64,000 nt of DNA, from NCBI RefSeq assembly GCF_000519265.1, contig NZ_KI912608.1:2141313-2205312 (forward strand), written 5' to 3'. The notes beneath the pieces are model-generated. The model did no database searches. It was not told the DNA's origin and worked only from the letters and a program-made list of their open reading frames with translations. A program made the translations under genes and the position numbers. Every line of letters starts with the position of its first letter. Within the stretch, counting starts at the first letter, position 1. Origin of the DNA: Desulfonatronum lacustre DSM 10312 (GTDB taxonomy: Bacteria; Desulfobacterota; Desulfovibrionia; Desulfovibrionales; Desulfonatronaceae). Positions 28,335-37,866 of this stretch are shown piece by piece.

Positions 28335-31300
28335 GTCGGCACCTCCATGAGGTTTTTCAAGCCCTTGAGCGGGAGATCCACCCAGTCCAGGCGATTGTTC
28401 AGTTCGTAGCCCAATTCGTAGACCGCCTTGTCCAGGACGAAGATCTCCAGCAGGCTTTTGATCTCTTCGTCCTTGTCCGGCAGAAAAACGTGTCCCCGGG
28501 CCAGTTCCAGGTAGCTTTTCAGGAACATCCCGGAAACCGCCGAAGACCAGGCGTCGATCCACGGGGCCAACACGGCCGCGTCGGTCTTGCGCAGGGAGAT
28601 CTGGTCGCGCAGGACCATTTGGGCCAGATAATCGAACGAGCGCAACATCCCGGCCACGTCCCGCAGGGCCGAGCGCTTCAAACGTCGCTCACTCAAGGCC
28701 CGGGCCGGTTCGCCCTCAAAGTCGATGATCACGAAGTCCTTGCCGGTGTACAGGGCCTGGGCCAGGTGATAGTCCCCGTGAATCCGGATTTTTGAGGCTT
28801 GAATCTTATGCCGGTGAATGGTCCTGAACCGCTCCAGGACGGCCTTCTCCGTTTCCAGAACCTCACGGGCCAAAACGCTCTGCTCTTCATCAAGCCGCTT
28901 TAAATTCTTGCGCAGCAAGCCAAAGACCGTTTTCAGCTGATTCTGCAGGCTCTGAAACACCGAGCGTTGATACAGATAGGAAAACGGTTCCGGGGCGAAG
29001 GCCGGATCATCGGCCCGCGAGGCCAGGGCGATGTGCAGTTCCGCGGTACGCCGGCCCAGCAGAGCGGTCATTTCCAGATAGGGACCGATCAAATCGGTCA
29101 CCGCTTCCGGAGTGCTGCCATGGGCCGCATCCCAGTACCCGCACGGACACTCAGGGGCCGCCGACTCTGCGCCTAGAGACAATACCGCCTCCACGTACCG
29201 TTCCAGAGCGTCCTGACTGTACTTCCAGGCGTCGCCATGGCTGGGAACGAACTGCTGAAGCACGCCCAAAACGGAATCCTCGTGCCCGTTTTGATGATAC
29301 GTCAAAGATCCGACATACAGCGGAATATTTCGGAACGATGTCCGTTCCGTGAGAAACCGACACAACTCCAGCTCCGGCTGGGGCCCGCGCTCCAAGCGAC
29401 GATAAATTTTGAGGATCAGTTCGGAGCCGTAGATCATGGAGGAATTGCTCTGCTCGGATCGAGACAGTTGCGGTTCCAAACGCAAAATGTCGCGCTGGCG
29501 CAAATCCCGACCAGGCCAGGCATGCAGTTCGCCCCGGCGGCCCCGAAGGTGTTGGCGTTTGCTCAGAAACTTGATTAATCGTTTGCCAAAATCCGGAGCG
29601 TACACGGCCTCGAACAGCACGCCCTGCTCTTCTCCCTGCCGGGTTGTCCTGACGATCCGGCTGAGCACGTGGGCCGTCTCTTCGGCCGCGATGTCCCGCG
29701 CGTTGTCGCCCCAGGCCATGGTCAAGGGCAGCACGTACCGTTCCTCCGACCCTTCCACGTAGTCCACGGTCAGAATCAGAATCAGGGACACCTGGTCCGA
29801 ATTGTTGAACTCCAGGACGTCGTCGATGGCGACTTGCTGGATCGTACGCGCCTTGCCTCGGAACCAACGGCGCTTGGGCAAAAACCTGGGTAGGATGTCC
29901 TTTTCCAGGCGCTCCCCCACCTCGCCGTTCCAGATGTCCTGTTCCACGGAGCGGATGGTCAGCTGAGGCAGATCCCGGACCTCTCCGCCCAGGCCGGGCT
30001 GCTCGGCCCGGATCATCTGGAAGAAGTAGTAGCCGTAGGATCCCAGGGTCAGCGTATAGCCGCCCTCCCCGACCGGACGGAAGCGGTTGCGGCTGAAGAC
30101 CTCCTCGGGAATCCAGTCCGCATAGCCACCCAGGTCCAGATCCACGGACTGACAATGCCGGGAAAGGTTGGCCACGACCAGGAGATGTTCGTCCTCATGG
30201 CGGCGTAAAAAAGCCAGGACCTTGGGATTTTCCGGGCGCAGAAACTCCATGTCCCCCCGCCCGAAGGCCCGGAAACGCTTGTACATGGAGATAAACCGCT
30301 TGTTCCACCACAGCAGCGAGGCTTGGTTCTGGGCCTGGGTCTCCACGTTGATGGCCTCGAAATGATACTCCGGGTCGATGACCACCGGCAGGTAGAGACG
30401 CTGCGGGTTGGCCCGGGAAAAGCCGGCGTTGCGGTCCGAACTCCACTGCATGGGCGTGCGCACCCCGTCCCGATCCCCCAAGTAGTAGTTGTCGCCCATG
30501 CCCAGCTCGTCTCCGTAATAGAGAACGACGGAGCCGGGCATGGCGAAGAGAATCGCGTTGAGCAGATTGATCTTCTTGCGGTCGTTCTCCAGCAGCGGAG
30601 CCAGTCGACGACGGATGCCCAGGTTGATCCGCGCCCGGGGATCACGGGCATACATCCGGTACATGTAGTCCCGCTCCTCGTCGGTAACCATTTCCAGGGT
30701 CAACTCGTCATGATTGCGCAGGAAAAAGGCCCATTGACAGTTGTCCGGGATGTCCGGGGTCTGCTCGAAAATATCGATGATCGGATGGGACTCCTCCATG
30801 TGCAGGGCCATGAACAGCCGGGGCATCAATGGGAAGTGGAAGGCCATCTGACAGGAATCGCCGTCGCCGAAATAGGCGCAGGCGTCCTCGGGCCACTGAT
30901 TGGCCTCGGCCAGGAGCATCCGGTTCGGATACTTGGCGTCGATGTGCGCCCGCAGGTCCTTCAAATACTGATGCGTTTCAGGCAAATTCTCGCAGTTGGT
31001 CCCTTCGCGCTCGAACAGATAGGGCACGGCATCCAGCCGCATCCCGTCCACGCCCATCTTCAGCCAGTAGTCGATCACCCGGAACAGGGCCTTGCCCACC
31101 TGGGGGTTGTCGAAATTTAAGTCCGGCTGGTGAGAGTAGAAGCGGTGCCAGTAGTAGGATTTGGCCACCGGGTCCCAGGACCAGTTGGACGTCTCGAAAT
31201 CCTTGAAGATGATCCGGGCGTCCTGGTACTTGTCCGGCGTATCGCTCCAGACGTAAAAATTGCGCCAAGAGGACCCGGGCGGAGCATTGCGTGCCCGCTG

Positions 31301-31663
31301 GAACCAGGGATGCTGATCCGAAGTGTGGTTAAGCACCAACTCGGTGATCACCCGCAGGCCACGCTTGTGCGCCTCGCGCAAAAAGACCTTGAAATCCTTG
31401 ATGGTCCCGTACTGGGGGTGAACGCTGAAATAGTCGGCGATGTCGTAGCCGTCGTCGCGCAACGGAGAGGGATAAAAGGGCAGCAGCCAGATGGCCGTGA
31501 TTCCCAAATCAGCCAGATAGTCCAGCTTCTGGGTCAATCCCGGCAAGTCGCCGATCCCGTCCGAGTTGCTGTCGAAAAACGCCTTGATGTGGACTTCGTA
31601 GATAATGGCGTCCTTATACCAGAGGGGATCGTCGACCAGTTTGGCCTGCTTGATTTGGGGCAT
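28331..31663 (-). CDS. treS: Trehalose synthase fused to maltokinase
   Basis: A 1110-aa two-domain enzyme. Residues 1-550 are a GH13 trehalose synthase that interconverts maltose and trehalose: [25 protein letters not shown] (in part), [33 protein letters not shown] (nucleophile Asp), LLAEANQWP (Glu), [13 protein letters not shown] (Asp). Residues about 570-1110 are a maltokinase (Mak/Pep2) with a kinase core near the end: [16 protein letters not shown] and [10 protein letters not shown]. Together they turn trehalose into maltose 1-phosphate, the donor of the GlgE route. GlgE is not in the window. GGAGG precedes the ATG. It heads the operon. Confidence 0.95.
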
Positions 31664-31912
31664 GGGAAACCTCCGCGCGAATATGCCGGGAAGAATTAAA
31701 GAGGAAAACGAATCGTGACGAACCGGGAGATCACGACGTCGTCCATCAGCCGCGATTCTGGCTGTCAGACTCCATCATAAATACCGAAAAAGCATCCTCT
31801 TTTCCAGAAGAGATTCATCACACTGAAATCAATCAACTTTACGGCTGATCTTCGAAAAAAGACAGGACATCGGAAAAGAAGAGCAGAGGAAAGGATGACG
31901 GCTTGTGACCGC
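31664..31912. other. Intergenic region upstream of treS
   Basis: No gene is evident. On the minus strand it should hold the end of the upstream TPR/SPOR transcript and the treS promoter. A weak hairpin CTCTT/AAGAG with GATGCTTTTT after it (near 31795-31815) may be a terminator; no convincing promoter is visible. Confidence 0.4.
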
Positions 31913-33187
31913 TCAAGGCGCGTCCAGCGGCAGATATCGCCCCATGCCGACGCGGGTCACCACGGCGTCGACGTTTTCCAGGCTCAAAAACTCCCGCGAC
32001 CGGCGTTGCGCCGCATCCAGATCAAGAAATGCGTCAATGTACACCAAAACCCATTGGCGACCCGCGTGCGCCACTTCGACGATACCAGCCGGATACCCCT
32101 TGGCCGCGTAACCGTCGCGCAACGCTTTTGCCTTGTCTTGGTCAAGAAACCCACCAACTTGGACGATGTACATCGAGTCCGCGAGTGTTTCCGGGGAGAT
32201 GGCCGAAGGCGTCGCCGAAGTTGAAGGTGAGCTTGGGGCGGGCGTTGGAGACGTCGGAGACGTCGTCAATTCCGTCGTTGAGTCGGCTATTTCCGTGCCT
32301 CGCCCTTCTTGACCGCCGTCATCCTCAAGTCCGTGCCCGGTCATCCTTCCCAGAGACCGCAGGTAGCCTTCGGCCGTTTTCGCTTCCGGACCGTCCGGAG
32401 CGGCCTCGATCACCAGCAGCAGCCATTTATCGGCTTCCTGGTCGCGACCGGCGAGCAGCAGATATTCAGCCAGGGTCAGGATCATCCGGACATTGGCCGT
32501 ATCCGCTTCAACGCCCCGCCGCAAAAGATCGACGGCTGCTTCCAGGTTCCCTTGCCCCACCTCGATCTCCGCGGCCAGAAGATAAGCTCGACCAAAGCGC
32601 CAGTTCAGATCCATGGCCCTGTCGGCGTACCGCCTGGCCGCGATCGGATCGTCACGTTCCAGATGCAGCAACGCCAGGTTCAGGGCCGCGATTTCCGGAG
32701 TCTGGTAGGTGGGTATTTCAAGTGCGCGAAGAAAGGCGAACTCCGCTGCCGTAAAATCGTCCTGGGCAAGATGCGCCAAGCCCAGGTTGTTCCACCCCTC
32801 GGCATGGTTGGGGTCCAGAGCCACGGTCCGTTCCAGGGCCTCCACCGCGGCGGGCCAATTTCCCAGCATGAACTGGGTGTATCCCAGGGTGAACTGGTAG
32901 CGGGGAGAGTCCGAGGCGGCCCGCTGGATTCGCAGCAACTCCCGCAGACTCATCCGAGGCTCGTCGCTGCGCAAATAGGCGTCGGCCAGGTCCAGGCGAA
33001 TCCGGATTTCGCGGGGGCTGAGCCCACGCCCTTCTTCGCCTTGGGAGGGTGCAGAAGTCCCGGTACCGGCGCAGCCCGACACCATCAGGCCCAGGCAAAT
33101 GATAAAAAAGACGCACGCCCATTTCCACGTCAACAATACCCATCGCCGTGGCGATGGAGTAGGAAAGGACGTGCGCCGTTTATTCAC
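31913..33187 (-). CDS. Lipoprotein with TPR repeats and C-terminal SPOR domain
   Basis: A 424-aa envelope lipoprotein. The GTG start is preceded by GGGAG. After basic residues, WACVFFIICLGLMVSGC is a signal peptide ending in the lipobox VSGC. Residues 60-260 contain TPR units (EGWNNLGLAHLAQDDFTAAEFAFLRALE in part; NLEAAVDLLRRGVEADTANVRM), resembling the PilF/PilW type. A serine/threonine/proline linker follows, then a SPOR domain (MYIVQVGGFLDQDKAKALRDGYAAKG in part), which binds denuded peptidoglycan strands at division sites. The architecture suggests a cell-wall-associated scaffold, in pilus assembly or division; which one cannot be told. Confidence 0.86.
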   Translation of the reverse strand: MNKRRTSFPTPSPRRWVLLTWKWACVFFIICLGLMVSGCAGTGTSAPSQGEEGRGLSPREIRIRLDLADAYLRSDEPRMSLRELLRIQRAASDSPRYQFTLGYTQFMLGNWPAAVEALERTVALDPNHAEGWNNLGLAHLAQDDFTAAEFAFLRALEIPTYQTPEIAALNLALLHLERDDPIAARRYADRAMDLNWRFGRAYLLAAEIEVGQGNLEAAVDLLRRGVEADTANVRMILTLAEYLLLAGRDQEADKWLLLVIEAAPDGPEAKTAEGYLRSLGRMTGHGLEDDGGQEGRGTEIADSTTELTTSPTSPTPAPSSPSTSATPSAISPETLADSMYIVQVGGFLDQDKAKALRDGYAAKGYPAGIVEVAHAGRQWVLVYIDAFLDLDAAQRRSREFLSLENVDAVVTRVGMGRYLPLDAP

Positions 33188-33280
33188 GATACTTCTCCCG
33201 GGGTTCCCGGCTGATAACGGAAAGAAGATCTTAAACCAATTCCACTTCGGTAATGCGTTATTCGTTTGAGAAAAACAGTT

Positions 33281-33380
33281 ATCGGTGTCGGCGCTTCGCT
33301 ATCGGTATCGGTATCGAATTCAGAATGTTAGTGACCAAACCGTATCGATCCCGATCCCGATTCCGACACCGAAAGCGAAT
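33281..33380. repeat. Hexamer-arm palindromic element B (hisG 3' flank)
   Basis: The left part (33281-33319) is made of ATCGGT-type 6-nt units starting ATCGGTGTCGG; the right part (33341-33380) is its imperfect inverted complement. The 28 nt at 33345-33372 are identical, in the same orientation, to 34845-34872 in element C. It lies between the hisG stop and the start of the TPR/SPOR gene, all minus strand. Confidence 0.85.
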
Positions 33381-33399
33381 CATTGAGTTGGAAACGGTC

Positions 33400-34284
33400 T
33401 TAGATCACCTTGTTCAAGGAATACTCGATAATCCCTTCCGCGCCTCGCTGGACCAGGTCCGGGATCAGGTCGCGGACCACGTTTTCCTCGACCACGATTT
33501 CCACGGACATCCAGTCGCTGTTCAGCAGATGAGCCACGGTGGGCGAGGTCAGGCTGGGCAGCACGGACATGATATCGTCAACCCGGGCCTGGGGCACGTT
33601 CATCTTCAGACCCACCAGCTTCTCGGCCCGCAACGCGCCCTTGAGCAGCATGTCGATCTGCTCGATTTTGGCCCGCTTGACCGGATTGGCCCAGGCGGCC
33701 TTGTTGGCGATGAGCTGGGTGTTGGTCTGCATCATTTCGGCGATGATCCGCAGCCCGTGGGCCTTGATGGTCGAGCCGGTCTCGGTGACCTCCACGATGG
33801 CGTCCGCCAGGCCCTCGACGACCTTGGCCTCGGTGGCCCCCCAGGAAAATTCCACCTCCACCGGAATGCCGGCGGCCTGAAAGTAGCGCTTGGTGAAATT
33901 CACCAGTTCCGTGGAAATCTTCTTCCCGGCCAGATCTTCGGGCCGACGATAGGGGGAGTCCCCGGCCACGGCCAGAATCCAGCGGGCCGGGCGGGAGCTG
34001 ACCTTGGAGTAGACCAGATCCGAAACCACATGCACGTCGGACTCGTACTCCATGACCCAGTCCTTGCCGGTCAATCCGGCGTCCAGGGTTCCGGCCTCCA
34101 CGTAGCGGGCCATTTCCTGGGCTCGGCAGATGCTGCAATTGATGGCCGGATCATTGATCTCCGGAAAGTAGTTCCGGGAGTGCAGATGAATTTTCCATCC
34201 GGATCGGGCGAACAGACTGATGGTGGCGTCCTGCAGGGAGCCCTTGGGGATGCCCAGCTTGAGTTGGTCGTTGGGTGTCGTCAT
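33400..34284 (-). CDS. hisG: ATP phosphoribosyltransferase (long form)
   Basis: HisG catalyses the first step of histidine synthesis, joining ATP and PRPP. At 294 aa it is the long form with its own C-terminal ACT-like regulatory domain (from about residue 215, [30 protein letters not shown] in part), so it does not need HisZ. Motifs: [22 protein letters not shown] at the N-terminus and [29 protein letters not shown] is the PRPP-binding loop. The ATG follows the hisI stop with no gap; GGAGG lies 13 nt upstream. Together with hisI it is flanked by two copies of the same palindromic element. Confidence 0.95.
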   Translation of the reverse strand: MTTPNDQLKLGIPKGSLQDATISLFARSGWKIHLHSRNYFPEINDPAINCSICRAQEMARYVEAGTLDAGLTGKDWVMEYESDVHVVSDLVYSKVSSRPARWILAVAGDSPYRRPEDLAGKKISTELVNFTKRYFQAAGIPVEVEFSWGATEAKVVEGLADAIVEVTETGSTIKAHGLRIIAEMMQTNTQLIANKAAWANPVKRAKIEQIDMLLKGALRAEKLVGLKMNVPQARVDDIMSVLPSLTSPTVAHLLNSDWMSVEIVVEENVVRDLIPDLVQRGAEGIIEYSLNKVI

Positions 34285-34656
34285 TTATTTATATACCTCC
34301 TTGGGATCGAAAATCAGCGGCGCGCAGGTCGTCCACGCGCCGTTCTCCATGGTCCGGTAAAAGCAGGTTCGATAGCCCTCGTGACAGGCCGCCCCGCCCA
34401 CCTGCTCCACCAGAAGCAGGATCGTGTCCGCATCGCAGTCGATCCGAACGGACCGGACTTTCTGCACGTGTCCGGACGTCCCGCCCTTGTGCCACAACTT
34501 TCTCCGGGACCGGCTGTAAAAATGGGCCTCCCCGGTGGCCAGGGTTTGCTCCCAGGCCTCTTCGTTCATGTACGCCACCATCAGGACTTCCAAGCTCGCG
34601 GCGTCCTGGACAATGGTCGGCACAAGCCCGTCGCACTTCGCAAAATCAGGTTTCAC
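34285..34656 (-). CDS. hisI: Phosphoribosyl-AMP cyclohydrolase
   Basis: HisI opens the adenine ring of PR-AMP, the third step of histidine synthesis. It is 123 aa from the GTG at 34656, which has GGAGGAG 7 nt upstream; the frame is open to 34743 but without a signal. Motifs: [30 protein letters not shown] and the zinc/magnesium site [29 protein letters not shown] (in part). No HisE (pyrophosphohydrolase) domain is fused. The stop directly abuts hisG. Confidence 0.95.
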   Translation of the reverse strand: MKPDFAKCDGLVPTIVQDAASLEVLMVAYMNEEAWEQTLATGEAHFYSRSRRKLWHKGGTSGHVQKVRSVRIDCDADTILLLVEQVGGAACHEGYRTCFYRTMENGAWTTCAPLIFDPKEVYK

Positions 34657-34775
34657 AGGGCAACTCCTCCGCAATTGTCCGAATAATGAAAAAGGTGTGG
34701 AATGCTGAAACTCGCGGCATAATTTGAAAAAAGTTGTAACCACTCAGTACATTTTATGTCCGATCTTGCACCGCC

Positions 34776-34873
34776 AATCGGTGTCGGGGTCGGTATCGGA
34801 GTCGGAATCGAAACAGGAAGAATTGAGAACGCATCCCAGCGTTTTCGATCCCGATCCCGATTCCGACACCGAC
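34776..34873. repeat. Hexamer-arm palindromic element C (hisI 5' flank)
   Basis: The left part (34776-34814) starts with ATCGGTGTCGG and continues in 6-nt TCGGxA units; the right part (34841-34873) is its imperfect inverted complement. An inner hairpin AACGC (34828-34832) / GCGTT (34839-34843) lies between. The 28 nt 34845-34872 are identical to part of element B, exactly 1500 bp away. It lies between the rlmN stop and hisI. Confidence 0.87.
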
Positions 34874-34928
34874 AACAGAATTTCTCTGTGCTGTGTAGTT
34901 GCAAAAAGTATAAGACTTTTTTCAACCG

Positions 34929-36056
34929 TCATTCCAGGGCGGCGACATCCGCCCGCAACTGGCCACAAGCGGCAGAAATATCTTGCCCCTTGCTTTTACG
35001 CAAGGTTGCGGGGAGGCCCTTGGATTTGAGGAGGTTTTCGAAGGCCAGGACACGATTCATGTCCGGGGCGGCGTAGGGCAGTTCCGACGAGGGATGAAAG
35101 GGGATCAGATTGACCTTGGCCTTGACCTTGTTCAGCAGCCGAACCAGTTCCCGAGCATGGCCCAGGTCGTCGTTCACCCCTCCCAGCAGGACGTACTCAA
35201 TGGTGATTTTCTGTCTGGGTTGCAGCGGGTAAGCCGCCAGCTCGGCAATCAGGTCGTCCAGGACAAACCGCGCGGCCCTGGGCATGATCCGGGCCCGCAG
35301 ATCCTGGGTCGGAGCATGCAGGGACACGGCCAGGGAAGCCAGCCCAGAGGCCCCAAACTCCGAAAGCATGCCCGGCACCCCCACCGTGGACACGGTAATC
35401 CGCCGCTTGGAAAAATCCAGCCCCAGGGGATGATGCAGCGATTCCAGAGCCCGACGCAGATTCTCCCAGTTCAGCAGCGGCTCGCCCATGCCCATGAACA
35501 CGAGATTGCGCAGCGCCAAGCCCTGGGTCTGGCCCAGGATCTGGCCTGTGGCCAATTCCTGGGTCTGGTCCGGGGTCTGGTCCTGGGTCTGGCCCTGGGT
35601 CTGGCCCTGGGTCAGCCCGGCGACATGCTCCCGGGCCACGAGGATCTGGCCCAGGATTTCCGCCATGGTCAGGTTGCGGACCAATCCCATCCGGCCGGTG
35701 GCGCAAAAGGTACAGCCCAATGCGCAACCGACCTGGGTGGAGAGACACAAAGTGAAGTGGTCCTTCTCCGGGATCAGGACGGTTTCAATGTGTTGGCCAT
35801 CCGCCAGGGCCAGCAAAAACTTGGTCGTCCCATCCCTGCTGGCTTGGACGTGAACCACCTCCGGCCAAAGCACGTCCGCCGTCTGGCCAAGACGCTCACG
35901 CAGTTCCTTGGAGATATTGGTCATCCGACCAAAATCCCGCTCCCGCTTCTGCCACAGCCACTGCCAAAGCTGCCGCGCCCGAAACGGAGCCTCTCCCAAA
36001 CCGGAACAAAACTGTTCAAGTTCGGAGTACGTGAAGTCGAGAAGATTGAGTTTCAA
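34929..36056 (-). CDS. rlmN: Dual-specificity RNA methyltransferase RlmN with a repeat insertion
   Basis: RlmN is a radical SAM enzyme that methylates C2 of A2503 in 23S rRNA and A37 in some tRNAs. It is 375 aa. The N-terminus NLLDFTYSELEQFCSGLGEAPFRARQLWQWLW (in part) fits the family; the [4Fe-4S] motif is CALGCTFCATG; MGMGEPLLN binds SAM; the C-terminal KGQDISAACGQL carries the methyl-carrying Cys region. Residues about 146-179 are an insertion of TQGQ/TQDQ repeats before RNLVFMGMGEPL that the family does not have. The start is TTG at 36056, overlapping the DUF2283 stop (TTGA), so it is probably translated by coupling. Confidence 0.93.
   Translation of the reverse strand: MKLNLLDFTYSELEQFCSGLGEAPFRARQLWQWLWQKRERDFGRMTNISKELRERLGQTADVLWPEVVHVQASRDGTTKFLLALADGQHIETVLIPEKDHFTLCLSTQVGCALGCTFCATGRMGLVRNLTMAEILGQILVAREHVAGLTQGQTQGQTQDQTPDQTQELATGQILGQTQGLALRNLVFMGMGEPLLNWENLRRALESLHHPLGLDFSKRRITVSTVGVPGMLSEFGASGLASLAVSLHAPTQDLRARIMPRAARFVLDDLIAELAAYPLQPRQKITIEYVLLGGVNDDLGHARELVRLLNKVKAKVNLIPFHPSSELPYAAPDMNRVLAFENLLKSKGLPATLRKSKGQDISAACGQLRADVAALE
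35518..35618 (-). repeat. 12-nt tandem repeat inside rlmN
   Basis: On the minus strand the unit CAGACCCAGGGC is repeated with variation about seven times, encoding QTQG/QTQD/QTPD and related residues between the iron-sulfur motif and the GMGEP motif of RlmN. The frame is preserved. Confidence 0.88.
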
Positions 36057-36253
36057 TGGACAGGAGCCAGCTGAAAGGAAAACTCGTTCACATTGGTTTG
36101 CTGCTTGGCATGTTCCACCGTCATGCTGACGATATTGCCCACTGCGTCGATTTCAACCAAAGTATTTTCATTGAGATCATAAGATTCCACGATTTCACTA
36201 CTGCTGAAAATCAACAGCAGGGTGTCCGTATCCGGAAAGTATTTCGCCTGCAT
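36053..36253 (-). CDS. DUF2283 family small protein (antitoxin-like)
   Basis: A 66-aa protein, MQAKYFPDTDTLLLIFSSSE at the N-terminus, with the DUF2283 pattern (Y-x2-D-x-D-x-L-x-I-x-F, then VEIDAVGNIVSMTVEHA). Function is not established; such genes often pair with a short gene like the one just upstream, and a toxin-antitoxin role has been suggested by this pairing. It starts 5 nt after that gene and overlaps rlmN by 4 nt. Confidence 0.78.
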   Translation of the reverse strand: MQAKYFPDTDTLLLIFSSSEIVESYDLNENTLVEIDAVGNIVSMTVEHAKQQTNVNEFSFQLAPVH

Positions 36254-36258
36254 GGTGT

Positions 36259-36513
36259 TTATCCCTGAAACCTGCGGTCAAAAAATGCGTTGTGAATCGT
36301 CACCCCATCCTCAAGGAGAATGACACGGAGAAACCGACCTTCCGCTTCTGGAATTCGTTTCCATCTCCGAATTCGGCCATCTTGTTGAACCACTTCGGCG
36401 TCCGGATTCGCAACCGTTTCAAAAATCCAATCCAGATTGATACAACAACGATCAGGACGGTTTCGCGTGTAAAGAAAATATTGGGTGAACCGAGCCTCCA
36501 GCATATCGGTCAC
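36259..36513 (-). CDS. Small DUF4258-like protein, partner of the DUF2283 gene
   Basis: An 84-aa basic protein with the core YTRNRPDRCCINLDWIFETVANPD followed by DGRIRRWKRI and LEDGVTIHNAFFDRRF. The pattern of a helix, then 'DGRIRxW', then two strands resembles DUF4258-type or RelE-like toxins, but this is judged by eye. The GTG start at 36513 overlaps the stop of the HD-protein gene (GTGA); an ATG three codons later is an alternative. With the DUF2283 gene it forms a coupled pair inside a housekeeping operon. Confidence 0.7.
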   Translation of the reverse strand: MTDMLEARFTQYFLYTRNRPDRCCINLDWIFETVANPDAEVVQQDGRIRRWKRIPEAEGRFLRVILLEDGVTIHNAFFDRRFQG

Positions 36514-37841
36514 TGCAACTTTTCCTTCTCCCGGTAATTGCGCACGAACTCCACGGCTTCCGGAACCGAGGTCACCTCGCCGGAAATCTGGGCCTGGAGC
36601 AGGGCTTCTCGGATCACGCCCACGGCGGGTCCCGGCTTGATCTCGGCGAAGTCCATGATCTCGTGGCCATTGAGCAGGGGTTCCAGAGCTTCTTCCGGAA
36701 TTTCCGCCCGCTCCAGCATTTTCATGTTGTGGTTGAACTCCTTGTACGCGCCGTTACGGGCCTTGACGTCCGCCCTGGCGATTTCAATCAACCGCGGATA
36801 GTCGTCCACGGCGGTGAACCGGCGGATGCCCTTGTCCGTGAGCATGAAATGGAACCGCATGTGGTTGCGTACCAGGTGGCAGATCTTGTCAATCTCCTCG
36901 GGAGAAAACCGCAATCGATTAAGAATCTTGCGGGCCACCTTGGCCCCCACCCGATGATGCTGGTAGAATGTCCACTGACCGCCCACGTATTCCGCCGTGT
37001 ACAGCTTGCCCACGTCGTGAAACAAGCACCCCATGGTTCCATACCAGTCGTAGGGCAACTCTTCCGGGTATCGGCGCATCAGTTCAATGGTGTGATCCAG
37101 AACGACTTCCTCGCCCTCCTCCGGATTCTTGATCTGCTTGACCCGGCTCAAGGCCGCGATTTCCGGAATCAGGCCGTGCAGGATGGTGCTTTCGTAGAGC
37201 AGCTTCACGAAGTGCCACATGTTCTCCGCTTCCACCTTGCGCCACTCGTCCATGATGTCCGAAACCGAAACATAGTCCAGAATGCGTCGGGCGGACCGGA
37301 CGATGGTCATCCAGGAGTTGGGCTCAATGGGTAGATGAAAGTTGGCCGCGAAGCGCAACGCGCGCACGCCGCGCAGATAGTTCTGTTTCAGCGTCTCGTC
37401 CGGGATGCCCTGGAACCGGATTTCACCGACTCCGATGTCCGCGAAGCCGTCATACAGCTCCTTGGCCTTGGGCATGTACGGACAGGCCAATTGCAGCGGC
37501 AGGCCGCCCTCGGTCTTCTCCAGGGCCTTGATCATCCCCGGAGTGAACCGGGCCACGCATTCTTCGGGATAGGACCCGTCCTCGACATCCGCGGGATAAA
37601 CACGGATCAGGACGTCGCCCTCCTTCAAGGTTCCGGTGACGTCCGGGGTCGTACCGGGTTCGAAAAGAGGGAACAGCTTATTCAGATCCTCGAAGTCCGC
37701 GTCCGTGCTGATGTCGATCTCCCGTTCCGCCTCGCCTTCCAGTATCTTTTCCTGCAACCGGGCATTGATCACGTAGGCGTCAAACCCGTTGCGCATGATG
37801 GTTTTGCAGATGCCAACGGCATCTTTCAGTGGTTGCGCCAT
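36510..37841 (-). CDS. HD-domain protein related to tRNA nucleotidyltransferase, degenerate head
   Basis: A 443-aa protein with the layout of the class II CCA-adding/poly(A) polymerase family. The head region (residues 20-50) reads AYVINARLQEKILEGEAEREIDISTDADF; family members have a GG motif and DxD, but here the glycines are gone and the first Asp is Glu (EID), so nucleotidyl transfer is doubtful. The neck is present (LRGVRALRFAANFHLPIEP). An intact HD phosphohydrolase motif follows: LDHTIELM, LFHDVGKL and HHRVGAKVARKIL. It may act as a phosphodiesterase. AAGGAG precedes the ATG. It lies between pyrC and the small gene pair. Confidence 0.8.
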   Translation of the reverse strand: MAQPLKDAVGICKTIMRNGFDAYVINARLQEKILEGEAEREIDISTDADFEDLNKLFPLFEPGTTPDVTGTLKEGDVLIRVYPADVEDGSYPEECVARFTPGMIKALEKTEGGLPLQLACPYMPKAKELYDGFADIGVGEIRFQGIPDETLKQNYLRGVRALRFAANFHLPIEPNSWMTIVRSARRILDYVSVSDIMDEWRKVEAENMWHFVKLLYESTILHGLIPEIAALSRVKQIKNPEEGEEVVLDHTIELMRRYPEELPYDWYGTMGCLFHDVGKLYTAEYVGGQWTFYQHHRVGAKVARKILNRLRFSPEEIDKICHLVRNHMRFHFMLTDKGIRRFTAVDDYPRLIEIARADVKARNGAYKEFNHNMKMLERAEIPEEALEPLLNGHEIMDFAEIKPGPAVGVIREALLQAQISGEVTSVPEAVEFVRNYREKEKLQ

Positions 37842-37866
37842 ATCAACTCCTTACGATGCATCGACG

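Noticed and set aside
33281-34873. Elements B and C read as phage or integron attachment sites, or as transposon ends
   Set aside because: The 28-nt identity is in direct orientation, but the interval holds only hisG-hisI and no integrase or transposase, and related elements A and D occur elsewhere without that context.
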